Shown here in pieces: positions 12,818 to 31,869 of a stretch of DNA of 64,000 nucleotides. Below the pieces are notes generated by a model, which worked only from the letters and a program-made list of their open reading frames with translations, was not told the origin of the DNA and made no database searches. The number at the start of each line of letters is the position of its first letter. Within the stretch, counting starts at the first letter, position 1. The translations under genes were made by a program, and so were the position numbers. Source of the DNA: Diprion similis (lineage: Eukaryota > Arthropoda > Insecta > Hymenoptera > Diprionidae); contig NC_060107.1 in the NCBI RefSeq assembly GCF_021155765.1, forward strand, positions 10,526,501 through 10,590,500, in the 5' to 3' direction.

Positions 12818-13822
12818 ATGTCATTTACAACCGTTACGATGGGAGTGAGTTGAAATATTGAAATGATCTTGCATTAGCGCAATTGAAAACATAAAATGCT
12901 TTGACATAGATATTTTTTAAGGAGGTTCAAGATCAAAGATTCCTCTTTGTAAATTTCTATTCTATTCGAGGTACGTCTTGAAGACGTATTTATCAAAATT
13001 ATATATTTGGATGTAAAGAATAGTATAGAAATTATAAGCAAGAGCCTGGATATCGATTATTCATTTAAAATCGTTTTATAATTATAAAAAATCTGGTATA
13101 TCTTTTCTACTTCACTCACTTCTCAGATTATTCTCTACAATATTCCACTGAGAAATTTTCTCCTAATATGTTGGTATTGTTGAGTATTTAATTTTTCAAA
13201 ATTTCACTGACATTAATGTTGATCAAGTCATACTAATACTGAGTTGACTTTTGAACAAAAAAAAAATCTGTTTCAGTCAATTAAAAAAAAATAATTTTCT
13301 AACCGAAACAAACGATTTTAGAGTGAAGCAGAATGAATTTACTAGATTTTTTACAATTTTACAGCGTTTTGAGTTAAGAAGTCAATGTTTGAACTCTTTA
13401 CAATTTAAAAGTATTTTTCTTTTCTACGTTATTAGAAACATCATCTTAGAAATCATGAAAATGTATCAATTAGATAAATACGAAGATAAATCCTCGAACA
13501 TAATATTATTTTGATCGCTTCGAATTTGGTTTAACTGTAGTTTTATGATAATTCGTATTGATATTATTGAGATTTATATTAGAAAAGTTATCATATTTAC
13601 GATTTCCAAGCCCCCTTTCCTTTTTTGCCATGACACACTTTCTAGGTTGAATTCGCAATATCTATATTAACTAAACAACGTTTGATTGTTCTGAGAAACG
13701 ATCAGGCTTTGAACCACTTGCAGAATCAAAGTTCAGATGCAGAAAGTCTGAGCGAGGGTGAACCGATCGTAAAGAGAAGACTAATCAAGAATAAATTGAT
13801 TTACGACTTAAACTTGAAGTAA
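12818..13822 (+). CDS. Candidate two-exon micro-gene, product unrecognised (67 aa)
   Basis: Exon 1 ends at 12844 with ATG TCA TTT ACA ACC then GTT ACG ATG GGA and the donor GTGAGT. Exon 2 is 13646-13822, preceded by a long pyrimidine tract and TTTCTAG, and is open for 58 codons to TAA. The phases join (0 to 0), giving MSFTTVTMGVEFAISILTKQ and a C-terminal half with an acidic-serine patch (SSDAESLSEGE) followed by a basic stretch (VKRRLIKNK). It has no signal peptide or recognisable domain. A donor-like GTAAAG overlaps the stop codon, so exon 2 could be internal to a larger gene. I do not recognise the protein. The support is splice-site quality and an open frame only. Confidence 0.35.
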
Positions 13823-15459
13823 AGAATTACCTATGATGGGCCACAAAATAGATTTAACTACGCTCAAAAAATATCAGCACGTATTAATTTGCATACTAGG
13901 CGAGACATTGGTTCTGTAACGGAAGTGATTCATTTGTGTCAATTTGTGATCAATTACTTACGATCGTCTTGTTTTCGTTTTTGCTAGCATTGGAAATTTT
14001 CATCATATTTTCCTGTTATTTGCATAAAAATATTCTCACTGATAATTTTCTTGAAAAAACAAGTTGCTTTGTGATTTCTTCATTTTTTTACATTCCCTTT
14101 ATATCCATAAGTAGAACAAAATTGACTTGGACAGAATGAAGATTGAAAGAATTTTTTTAGCAAACGTCGTCTGCCGTTTACTTGCTAAAAACGTTGGAGT
14201 TTGCGGCATTAATTAGCGAAAAGAAACGGTTCTATACGCATAATTGAAAGGTCAATAGCTTGAAACCTGATTCAATCTTTCACGGTGAATTGTGATTCCT
14301 GCAACATACGACAAAATAAACCTGGCCTACGACAATTTCTTACCTACGAATTTCAACTCAGAGATCTTATGCGAATGTAAATTTTGCTATTGACTAGCTA
14401 CTCACACATTCGACTCATTAATCGCTTCGGAGTTTACAGCAGAAAGAATTTTTTCAAGAAAATTCAATTCTTTGATTTTAACGTTTCCATTAATTCATCA
14501 ATTTGCGTCAATTTGAAAAAAAAAAAAAATTATTCCACGTACTTTCAGAGAAAAATAACTTTTACAAGGCCGGTAAAAATCTGAAGAAAGAAGGTTTTTC
14601 GAAAATTTGACAGAACACTACGAATTTCTGTTCTGCATTGAATATTTGTACGGATTGTAATTTGCGATCTATGTTCAGTCGAATAAAATTTTAAACAATT
14701 CGCGGAAAGTCTTTTCAATAACAATCTTCAGGTAAGACTCTCATCGTGATTGAAAAAAAATCTATTCTCGTTTCACAATCAAAACAACTTGAAGTTTTGT
14801 TTAAGACGTAATTTTCAATACTCTTTTTTATGAACCTGTGACCCAAGATGGAAAAAACTATGTTCTGACATTGTTCAATGTCTCATTTCGTTCGAAAAGA
14901 AAATGTTTTGAAAAATCATTACTCAAGTACAATTTGGAATGAATAATTTAAAAAAATTGAAAAATATTAAGGAAATGAAAAACTCGTGTTCAAAATCTAA
15001 TCCGACTTCAAGCGTGGTGCACAATAATTGTAGAACCTTTAAAAAATCTAAAAAAGTGATCATACAACTTGAAATTGAATATTAGAATAGGATTGTATAA
15101 GAAAAGTGGAAACATCAAAGTATAAATGGTTTTTCATCATGTCGCAGAGATTTGCGTGTGAAAAATTTCGTTTCTTACAAACCAAATAATAATAATAAAT
15201 TGATTTTAGTGTAGAAAAAATTTCATTTATCATACAGTTGCTTGAAAATTCTGATAAAATTTATATTGTTAAAATAAATGTTTAGCTATTTTTTGAATGA
15301 CAAAAAAAGTGCGGTACAAGAAACTATTCAGTGTCATTACACTTATCAATATCTACAACATTTTCTAAGTATTGCTGCAATTATTGTGATAACAGTTAAG
15401 GACTTCACAGTAACGACAACTAGAAATTTCTCCCGGTGTACTGATTGACTGATTGTGAA

Positions 15460-15692
15460 TACAGACACCTTGTGTCCGTATCTCGAATATGCGATGGTGG
15501 GGAGACGTTGATTGTGAGACATCACAGTCACTGTCTGAGGCCTCGATTAGGCGACGGTGCTGTGAAATATGTCCGGCAGTTAGTCGTAACTTAATTGTCC
15601 TCGAGAGTGGCGTAACAAGATCGTCTCCTCTATCCGTTGTCTCTGACGTAACAAAACAGAAGTCCACAACCTCGGTCGCAGGATTTAACACC
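15460..15692 (+). promoter_or_regulatory. 5'UTR/promoter region of the X-prolyl aminopeptidase
   Basis: A GC-richer block with scattered CpGs immediately upstream of the start. Open frames on both strands here are by-products of the composition. The upstream in-frame ATG at 15489 would add 68 residues with no similarity to the family. Confidence 0.4.
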
Positions 15693-18600
15693 ATGCATTC
15701 TGGTGCTTTTGTTATTTTCATCATCTGTGCCTCTCGAATTGGTACGTCAAGGATCAACCGCAAAGAATATTTTTCAAACAGTCCCTTAGGACGCAAGCAA
15801 CCGTCAAAATTTCATTTTAATATAATAGAAAAATCGTGCCAATTTACAAAATGATATTCAAATAAAAACGGGCAAATTTGTACAGGCAGTTTGTTTTTTA
15901 TCGAATTAATTATATCGATACGCGATATGTAGAATAATGTTTATTAATTAATACTTTCCCCTTCCGGCTACTTCGTTTTAGGTCCGAAACAAAATGCAAC
16001 TTCGATTCTATACGAATTATGTCAGAATGACTTTCGTTCTCTCACGTCAACTTCATCGCCAGTTATTGTCAGGTAATTCGTACAGAATAGAACTCGCATT
16101 TTGTTTCAGACCGCAAACAAGTTAGCCAAAAGGGCCAGGCATTAATAAACATTACTGTACAAGTATGGCCATGTTTATTTAGTTTTTCTTTTATTTTGGT
16201 CACATCGTTTGACACTTCATTGTCCGTTTCTATCCAGCTTGTTTTGAGATGTCCCCTCAATGGTATCGTGATAAATTCAATTAAATCTTTACGAATAAGT
16301 TAGTATTCGTAACGTATAGTTTCGTCAATTTAAACAATAGTTTTAAACATTGTTGATTGTATACCTACTTTGGGAAACGATTGTTCGTCACAGTCGTATT
16401 TCGAACTACGTTGAATCAGCTTCAAAAATAGCTGTTAGGAAAGTTTTTAGGTTGAACGGTTTGAAAGACATAGCAAATCAAATATTTGAGCTCGAAGAGA
16501 GTCGACGTTTTGATATTTTTTATTCTGGACAGAAATTTAATAACGTGGGGATTTTTTTATGCAATTCAGATACACGTCTGAAAAATCTGTCAATTTTTCA
16601 TTAAAATGTAAAGCGTCGCTCTTGAAGAACCAAATATTTATCATATTTGAGGGTAAAAAATTTGTTCGGAAATTAACAGAAGACTATCAATTTTTAACTC
16701 GACACTTTTCTTCTGCAACTTAGATTTTCGGCAACATAAATCTAGTCGGGTAAACAAAAGGTAAATGGTTCAAAAAATTTGAAATAGTCCGGAGAACGTT
16801 TTTTCAACCAAGTAGAAAAAAATCTGCGTGGCGAGTGCAGATAGTGTGACTTACAGATCACTTCATTCCGATTGAAATTAATTATATGCGCAGATTAATG
16901 AGCAGAATGCTCTAACAAACGAAACCTATTATGCACTTTTGTCGGTAATATTGATTTTTCTTGTCTCAGTGCGCGAAATTCGATTTTGCGTACCCAAATG
17001 AGTGCGCAAAATAGCACATTCTCGTAGTAGTACGCAAAATCGAATTTTGCACACTCTGATCGGAAAAACAGTACGCGCAACTCGTACGGGAATCACTTCT
17101 CTTAAAGTTTTGGTGACGAGGTCCCACGAATTCAACTGCAAATATTGAACAAGCTGCTGTAATGTAAAGTGCAACTACAAATCGGGATTGTTTATTCATC
17201 CAGAAAAACGTCCTTGGAAGTTTCAATAGAATCTGTGATCTGGATGTCTGATAGTCTCCTTATGAGTTCAACTTTAAGATGGACATTTCAGATAAATTAA
17301 GGCTTGGGTTTTGATTTTGATTCTTCGCAGGCGCACCGGTTGAAACGCACCCGGTTATTTATTCGAGTAAAGAAAATATCCGTATATCCGAGGATGTCGC
17401 GGCTCAAAGATTGGCTCTACTTCGAGAGCAGATGAACATCTATGGAATAGATGCTTACATAATTACCACGGCAGACGTTCATCAGGTAACTTTAGCCCCG
17501 CTAGCACTGCACATTCTAATGAAAAACTCTACATTTAGACAGCTCATCGTCAGTCAAAATTCACTGTAATTCTGTCAGTTGCTGTGAGAAACTTCAAATT
17601 CTCCCAATGTCTTAGAATTCGTTCCAAGAAATTAGCGATTTGAAGTAAAATCAAAGGTAAAATCAAGTTGGAAATTTTTCAAAAAAGCAATACTTTTCTC
17701 GAAGACTATTTTGCAATTTTTAAGGCCATTGCCATTTTACGGTTTTCTAATTTCTTCGGAATAGCTCTAAAATGTTACAGTCTTTGGCGTAAACCTTCAA
17801 AAGTATATGAGACTTTATATTTCAATGTCATTTAAGCTAATTCCTGAGATCAGATAATTAACCGGAAAATGTTGCCAATCTGGTTATTTCGACAAAAAAT
17901 TTGTGGGTTTTTCGACTTTTTTTTTTTGCTTCGTGGAAACAACGGTTTCATTAGGTTCGATTTCATTAACTAATTGTAAGAGTTTCTAAACAATTCATTA
18001 AACGTTTTTGTTTAGACTCTAAGTCTGTTCGAATTATCCATTGTATAGTTTGCAGCACCGACGATTCGGACATCTTCCTTCGATCGGTGGCGTAATAAAT
18101 CTATCACGATAAGATGTCTTTCGGCTGACGGTGGGATTAACAGGTTCAACTTAGCTGATAATGATTTGATGCTGATTGTACGACGAATAGATCATTTGAA
18201 ATGACCGGTGCTAGCTCTAGAATTAAAATTGCAGGTCAAAAAGACTTTTGCAGCAATTTGACAGGGTACAATAAGTACATTTCTGGTTCGTTCTTATAAG
18301 TACTAGAATCAAAGAATAACATTATAACATTCTCTATTATTTTCCAGCTACGTTCTTTCTAAATACAAAAACCCGTGAAAAATAAATGACAGATGCCCAA
18401 AAATGTTTACAATTTGGAAAAACTTTCGTTCCACCAAAAAGATCGTTTTCCCTCAAAGACTTCTGATTATGATATTTTTCAAAACCATGAAACTTCCCCC
18501 AAAAAAATTATCCCCGGACTCATCTAATTTTCGAAATGCATGTATTTTGGTTCGGAAATTTATAGCTCGACTCAAGTTAGACGGAAAACTTTCAATTATT

Positions 18601-21600
18601 TGGACAGCAAGTATATATCGACATTGTTTTACCTATTGCTTTCGATTAATTTTCAAGTCAACAACGACCTAAATATTTTCACTACTATACTATCGTCTGC
18701 ACCCTTGACCTGGAACGAATTACAGTGCCTATAAAATGGGCCGTAAAACAATTACGCTGGCATGCAATCGTTGACGTCAAATATTTTTACGCATGGTACC
18801 AATGAACCGTGAATAATTTGACACCGTAACATCATTACAAACAACTTCAAATGGTTTCGAAATTTAATTCCTGGTTTCAAAGATTTTAAATAACTTCACA
18901 TATTTTTTCAAAGGTTCAGAGACTCGAAAATATTTCACATGATTTTAAGAGTTCATAGCTTACAAAGATTTTTTTGAGGATTTCACAAAAGGTCACAGGT
19001 TTCACAAAATTTTGATAAACTGACCTCTAATAATTTCATAAGATTTCATGAGTAGTGCATGCAAAATTTCAGGAATAATCAAACCCTCGCAATGTCGGAA
19101 GTTCGAAACATTTTTAATTGTCACCCAAAAAAATTACGCCAATTAATCCTTTCAGTCACAGAAGCCACTATAGTGACATTCTCTCATTTCTTTTTCGTTT
19201 CGTCAGTTTTTTATGTTTCATGCAAAATCCTGAATGTTTTACATTTTCAAAAAAGTGAATTGCGTGACTGAAAGGATTAATAATTCTCTCCACGAGATCA
19301 AACTCGGAATGTCGTTAAATAAATACTTGACAATCTGAAGTACTTCACAATATCATTGTTGTTCCAATGGTTAGGGTTATTCGAAGTACAAAAATGATCT
19401 CTAAATTATCGCCGTTAGTTGAGGTTTGAAAAAAAAATCTTTTAAACGAATGAAATTTTACAGAGTGAATATATAGCGAACCGTGACATGCGTAGAAGTT
19501 GGATTAGCGGGTACACTGGAAGCGCAGGAACGGCTGTCGTAACGTTGAATGAAGCAGCTCTGTGGACAGACAGCCGTTACTACGAACAGGCCACCCTGCA
19601 ACTATCCGACGATTGGGTGCTGATGAAGAGCGGCTTGACCTCTGTAAAAACCGCTATCCACCCATAAAAATCCCGCCGGAATCAACTTTTCAAATTACAT
19701 TTCAACCGTTCAATTTTTAGACACCCAGTCTTCAAGTTTGGCTCACTACTGTTCTTGCAGCAAACACAACAGTCGGAACTGATCCCGAAATAACGACCTA
19801 TTCCCAATGGACCACGTGGGATGCGGTGCTCGGTGAGATACTATTCTGCAATTATGGTTGGAAATCGATTATGCTGATACGATGCGTTTAATGACGGCAT
19901 GGCATATGCATGATATGTTGTAATGTGGAAGTCCTTATTCGCCACGGAAGATATTGGAATCCTTTAGCCCGTGGTTGCCGCAATACCATGAGTTTATGGT
20001 GAACCGGAAAGGTCGAGTGAACAATGCACATACGTCACACCTGCCCATATTTAACACGAGTTCAAGCAGCGCAACGCGCGCCACCAATTGTTGCCAACCC
20101 GTACGTAAAAAAGATGGATGAAAATGAAGGGCGTCTCGCAAGAGGTTAGAAATCATTTCGTTTAATAGGTTGGCAGCAGTGCGTACCACGCTTTGAGATG
20201 TTCAGGTCACTCGACCTTTCTTGTTCATAATAAATTCACAGTATGGCGTCGTGCCTGACAAGCAGCTGATTGTTTTCGGTAAATTTATTAAACATCAAGG
20301 CACAGAATTTATCGCGCAAGCTGTCGGACTTCCATTTTGCGATATTGAAATGATGTGGAGTAAAATATGAGCGGAATAAACACTTATTTTATTAAATACG
20401 ACGGCCATGACAGTTATTATATTATATTTATTGCCGCAAAATGGCGTTTGCTCTGATTAGGAATCCCAACGAGTACATAGTGAAGTTGAATTGACATCAA
20501 GTGGTCCAGAATTGATTATTTCAATAACGATGTAGACTCAGTTTCTATTCTTGAAGTGTGTTCATTAGTATAAGATCTTCACCTGCTTTTCATACCGCCT
20601 ATTATCAAAAGCGCCATCATTCTAGTATCATAATTTTTAGCATGGTTTATAATTAATCCACCTTTATTCAACTATTACATGAAACGAAAAAAGTGAATTC
20701 ATCTCTTAAACATTGACGCGTTGCAGCTGCCAGCAATATAAGTTTATTGCCTGTAGAGGAAAATTTGATCGATATTATTTGGACGGATCAACCTGACTAT
20801 CCAATGGATGCAATTTTCGATCATCCCATAGAATTCGCTGGTTTGTAAAAAATTAAATACAGAAACAAAGTTCGATTGAAAAGACGCGCAAGAAAACTAC
20901 AAAAATTTTTTCTGTTCATTCACAGGTTTGTCACGGGAAGAAAAACTCGCAAATGCAAGGATTGCCATGGCGGAAGCCGGCGTCGATCTCTATGTGATAA
21001 CGGCGTTGGACGAAGTTGCGTGGCTGACGAACCTTCGAGGATCCGATATTCCAAATACTCCGGTATTTCGCAGCTATCTTCTAATCACGAATGAAACCGC
21101 CACCATTTACATTCCATCACCAGCGACCAGACTCAACGAAACTCTCATTGAGGAATTAACAGGCGGCGAGAATTCCAGCTTTGCGTAATATACAATTATA
21201 TATACACATGAATCTTCAGCTTAAATGCAATAAATTATTACGAGAAGTTTTACAACTTCATCGTCATCGAAGTTTAAAGCGTGTTTTTACAAGCGCTGGT
21301 TAACTGAAACGAAATTTTTCATTTTCCTCAATTTTTTTTAACTCCTTTTATGAATCGTATTCCAAAGTAAAATTGAGCAAAATCTGAGATTCGTACGACT
21401 TTGGCTTTCAAAGTTACACTCAGGAGTAGTGAAACTAATTTTCATAGGGTACAAAGCACACCTTTCATCAGAACTTTTTGACATTGAATACGAATCTCAT
21501 AAAATGAATTCATTTTTTCTTCTCTGAGTATACAAGACATTTTTTCCACAAATAATTGCAAATGTCACGGATCAAAAACATCCGAGTTCATCATCAGTCA

Positions 21601-24085
21601 TTTCGGACCTTCCAATTATAAAAATGTCTCAAGTTTATGTAATCGACTTTGACCAGATCATTTGTATTGCATAGCAAGAATGGTGTTTCTTGCGTGTTCG
21701 CCATCATTGGCGCAAATAACGCCACTTGGAATTTTTAAAACGAGTTTTCCTTCATTTTTCTTTCGTGATTAAGATGATGTAGCTCTTTCAACGTTCAAAA
21801 TGAAATATTAACGTCATACGATGAGCCAATGTACTAATTTCCAAATACTTGAACTAGGATTGCCAATTATGAGGACATCTGGGAGGATTTAGCAGTTGCC
21901 GGAGAATTAGCCACGGCCATTCTACTACCAGCACCGTACAGCTACGCTTTGGGAATAAGTTACCGAGTGTACACAACGGTTCGTAACAATATTACAACCA
22001 GGCACCGTACTTCGTCGTTGATCAAATCGATCAGCAGTCCTGTTAATAATAAAAAATTCACCTGCTGAAGGTTCCCTCGAGTAAAGTCAAATCTGCAACC
22101 TCACCTGTGTTGCTAGTCAAGGATCGGAAGACAGAGGTCGAGGCGAATGGGATGCGAAATGCGCACATCAAGGACGCCGTGGCGCTGTGTCAGTTTCTCT
22201 TCATCCTGGAGGAAGCGGTAACGTTGGCATAATAGCGATTTCCTCACTCCCGGTTTTAGAGCTTCCAGAAATTTCTTCGATGATCTACGTGTCGCCGTTT
22301 CTTTTTGCACAGATAAAAAATGGCGAGGAATACGACGAGCTTCGAGCTGTCGAAGAACTAAGCGCCCTTCGAGCTGCTCAGGCGTACAACTTCGGTGACA
22401 GCTTCGATACCATCGCTGGATACGCGGCCAATTCTGCACTGCCTCATTACACTCCCACAAACGAAACCAATGTTGTCATTGGCACCAACAGCACCTTCAT
22501 GTTGGACTCCGGAGGACAATATTACGGTAAACAATTTAATTACGACCAAATTATCTTTATGTAATAGTGTAATTTTGAAAAACTGACTCACGAGTAGGTT
22601 CAAAAACAATTTAGTTTTATAGAATAACGATGAAGAAAGCCATGTTTTAAACACACACTGCAATTTTACAGTCATTACGCACAGACACCCAACCTAAGAT
22701 GGCCACACACTGAAACTATAAAATATAATTTCTCTAACGTTCATTTGGATGGCCGCCATATTTAATAGTCAACGTTTTTCAGCACACATTTTAATCCAGA
22801 TTGACTCAATATTACAAATTGAAAGCCCGATAGTCTGTCTGGCGTCCTGTTTACCACGATGTTTGTTAAATGCACCCAAAACGATCAGCTGATCAGTACT
22901 CGCGACGCCATGTTGCAGATGGAACAACCGATGTAACCAGAACCATGCATTATGGCACACCGACGGAAGAGCAACGAGACACTTACACGGCACTTCTGGC
23001 CGGCTGCATCGACTTGGCTAGACTAATATTTCCAGTTGGACAGACTTATTCTACGACTGATCTTCTCATGCGGTCGCAGCTTTACAGACTTGGGAGGAAT
23101 TATGGCCATGGCAGTACGCATGGCGTTGGCTACTTCTTGTCGGTTCACGAAGGTTTGCCACATCTGTAAAACTCCGAATTGCGTAATACTTGAGTAAACT
23201 AAAAATAGCAAATGAAAATGATTGGTTGTAATACGTAAAGAATTGATTTTGAACATCGAAAAGATCAAACATTACTAGTTAGTGACAAATTCCCTATTTA
23301 TAGCTTGGAACACCACTTATGACGTCAACTTCTTCGGATCCCAGGAACCTGGTTATTACCAGGAAGGATCCTGGGGCATGCGACTAGAAAATTTAGTCGT
23401 CGTAGTGCCGGCGAATACGACGGTAAGAGCTAGAATTCCAAAAATATCCCCGACGTTTATTTTTTATTTAAAAATTTTATTTAAACCGTTATGAATCCCA
23501 ATCAAATGAAAATTTTTAAACATACTAAACTCATGGCGAATTATTTTACGACGCAATATAGTAAACTTAATGTTTCGAAGGAACGTCTAAGTTAATTCTG
23601 CCCAAAAATTCATCATATCTTTACAGTATGATCCAGAAGAAACGTTTCTGACATTTGAAACCGTCACGTTGGTTCCCTACGCCAGGAACTTAATTGACGA
23701 GACCAAATTATCCGACGATCAGGTAAACATTTTAACTATCGCAGAAAACATTTCTGAAAAATTTGAATTTCAGTACTAAAATTCTGTCGTCTGTACTAAT
23801 CAAAGTCCAATACATCAAATTTTTCCAAGTTTTTCATGAAATTTTATTTCTGAAAAAAGTTTCGCCTCGCTAAATGAGATTTCAATTCAACTGACTAGTG
23901 CAATTTATTACCACTTGCAGCTGTCATGGCTGAACCAGTATCACGCTACAGTGAGGGAAAAAGTTGGTGCTGAGCTTCTGCGACAAGGGCACAACGCGAC
24001 TTACGACTGGCTGGTTGAACAGACGAATCCAATTACAAGACCAAGAAACGTTTATCGGAGGTTTAATTTCATTGCTCTTCCATAA
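15693..24085 (+). CDS. Secreted Xaa-Pro aminopeptidase (metallopeptidase M24B), complete, 654 aa
   Basis: Thirteen exons: 15693-15741, 17331-17485, 19464-19643, 19721-19832, 20727-20840, 20926-21184, 21858-21978, 22071-22217, 22313-22526, 22919-23152, 23304-23422, 23627-23722 and 23921-24085. They total 1965 nt with every phase matching. The enzyme removes an N-terminal residue preceding proline. The order is signal peptide (MHSGAFVIFIICASRI), two creatinase-like N-terminal domains, then the pita-bread catalytic domain. Visible metal-site motifs are MLDSGGQYYDGTTDVTRT, the His of HGVG, the His of SVHE, MRLEN and LTFETVTLVP. The usual HGxGHGVG reads HGSTHGVG. The Met at 15693 is preferred because it starts a hydrophobic leader; an in-frame ATG at 15489 would bury it. 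No C-terminal anchor is seen, so secretion is likely. A polyadenylation signal AATAAA follows at 24107. The gene converges on the kinase at 25036. Confidence 0.95.
16969..17055. repeat. Strong hairpin, 18-bp perfect stem
   Basis: AAATTCGATTTTGCGTAC at 16976-16993 is the exact reverse complement of GTACGCAAAATCGAATTT at 17030-17047, with a 36-nt loop. Pairing extends imperfectly outward through GTGCGC and GCACAC. It lies in peptidase intron 1. It could be a tiny foldback element or a structured RNA; no known insect microRNA seed was recognised. Confidence 0.55.
19143..19280. mobile_element. Small piggyBac-type MITE with TTAA target duplication
   Basis: TTAA at 19143 and 19277 flanks a 130-bp element whose ends TCCTTTCAGTCAC and GTGACTGAAAGGA are perfect 13-bp inverted repeats. 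TTAA target sites are the hallmark of piggyBac-superfamily insertion. The internal sequence is AT-rich and non-coding. It lies in peptidase intron 2, about 180 bp before exon 3. Confidence 0.75.
20237..20455 (+). repeat. Dispersed GATCAGCTGATC repeat, copy 3 (class A)
   Basis: Starts at ACAGTATGGCGTCG and ends at GCAAAATGGCGTTT, so ATGGCG marks both ends. The shared frame reads YGVVPDKQLIVFGKFIKHQG and then FIAQAVGLPFCDIEMMW before a stop. Lies in peptidase intron 4. Confidence 0.75.
22695..22918 (-). repeat. Dispersed GATCAGCTGATC repeat, copy 4 (class A), adjoining exon 10
   Basis: On the minus strand it begins CTGCAACATGGCGTCGCG, contains CTGATCAGCTGATCG, and includes ATTAAATATGGCGGCCAT. 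The shared frame is open for about 45 codons (STDQLIVLGAFNKHRGKQDA and onward to CAEKR). It fills most of peptidase intron 9 and ends at the exon 10 acceptor. Confidence 0.75.
22919..23152 (+). CDS. Peptidase exon 10, acceptor abutting a dispersed repeat
   Basis: Encodes the second metal-ligand motif (DGTTDVTRTMHYGTP) through SVHE. The acceptor GCCATGTTGCAG directly adjoins the terminus of repeat copy 4: other copies read GCCATGTTGC, GCCATCTTGCT or TCATATTGCT at the same place. The tract before the AG is poor in pyrimidines. The exon is required for catalysis, so this acceptor must be used. Confidence 0.9.
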
Positions 24086-24112
24086 ACTGGCAATTACGAA
24101 ATCGATAATAAA

Positions 24113-25035
24113 GTGAGATATTCTGTTGAATGAAACCGATTTTATCCCCTCTTGTCCTTTTTTTTCTTTACAGGGTGATATTGATCACGAATTGGTGATA
24201 AAATTATGGTACCTACAGAATTTTTTTTATATAGAGGAAATAATATTATATATAATATGTACATACATTGATATCTCCATTTGGTTTGATTAAAGGTGAA
24301 CGAGAATTTAGGATATAGTATACATAAATAGATTAGATCGGTATAGTACCTATATGTACAAAATCATTAATCTCTTTTAAATTAAATAAGTAAATAAGAG
24401 TAAACTGTGGTAATTAGATTGAAAGAGACAAAGTGTACAAAAAGGATTTCTAAACTGATCAGACCGTGTTAGTTCAAATTCGAACAATGCTTTTGAGAAA
24501 GAAACGTCAATGTTAGACTCTGATTACGCAGACGTTGAAAATGTCCACAACGTATTTCTTTTCATTTCATCAACGCCCCACGAATCTGCTTCCCAATTGC
24601 ACTGGACGTGTTGAATTTTTTCAACATCCTTATTCGAATTCGTAATTTACACACTTTACACCACAACATATAACATATCAGGTATCGTATGATATCATAA
24701 GTACACAAAACATGTCTTCCCTAGATTCCGGACGCGCCATCTTGTAGCAGAAAACACACAGCGTCATATTTAATTATAAAACTTTTTTTTCACAAACAAT
24801 TTTTTCCCACATCGATTCAATGTCACAAATATATAGTCCGTAAGCTTGCTCAGCGTTATCCGTGCCTTGAGACTCTCCATATCGACCCTAAACGATCAGC
24901 TGATCGTCCGACGCGCCGCCATGTTGCCGAACCACATCCTGCTTCCAAAACTGTGCCATAATTCATCTCTTCGTAGAAAATTGCTACTGAACACAGTTGG
25001 ATCACATTTTTTTCTCCTTCCAGCACACTTTTCCC
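24113..25035. other. Intergenic gap between convergent genes
   Basis: 3' flanks of the aminopeptidase (plus) and the receptor kinase (minus). Apart from repeat copy 5, only AT-rich sequence is visible. Confidence 0.6.
24729..24927 (-). repeat. Dispersed GATCAGCTGATC repeat, copy 5 (class A)
   Basis: On the minus strand it begins GCAACATGGCGGCG, carries ACGATCAGCTGATCG, includes TTATAATTAAATATGACG and ends AAGATGGCGCG. The shared frame reads SDDQLIV, one stop, then GRYGESQGTDNAEQAYGLYI followed by CDIESMWEKI. It sits between the convergent peptidase and kinase genes and could be in either 3'UTR. Confidence 0.75.

Positions 25036-31869
<6,834 letters not shown>

Noticed and set aside
13251-13514. 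87-codon plus ORF
   Set aside because: Phe/Lys/Asn/Ile-rich low-complexity translation typical of AT-rich non-coding DNA.
15365-15796. 143-codon minus-strand ORF
   Set aside because: Antisense shadow of the peptidase 5' region and signal-peptide exon; no family similarity.
16350-16604. Plus-strand 84-codon ORF in peptidase intron 1
   Set aside because: No splice sites or homology cue; codon content is typical of AT-rich random ORFs.
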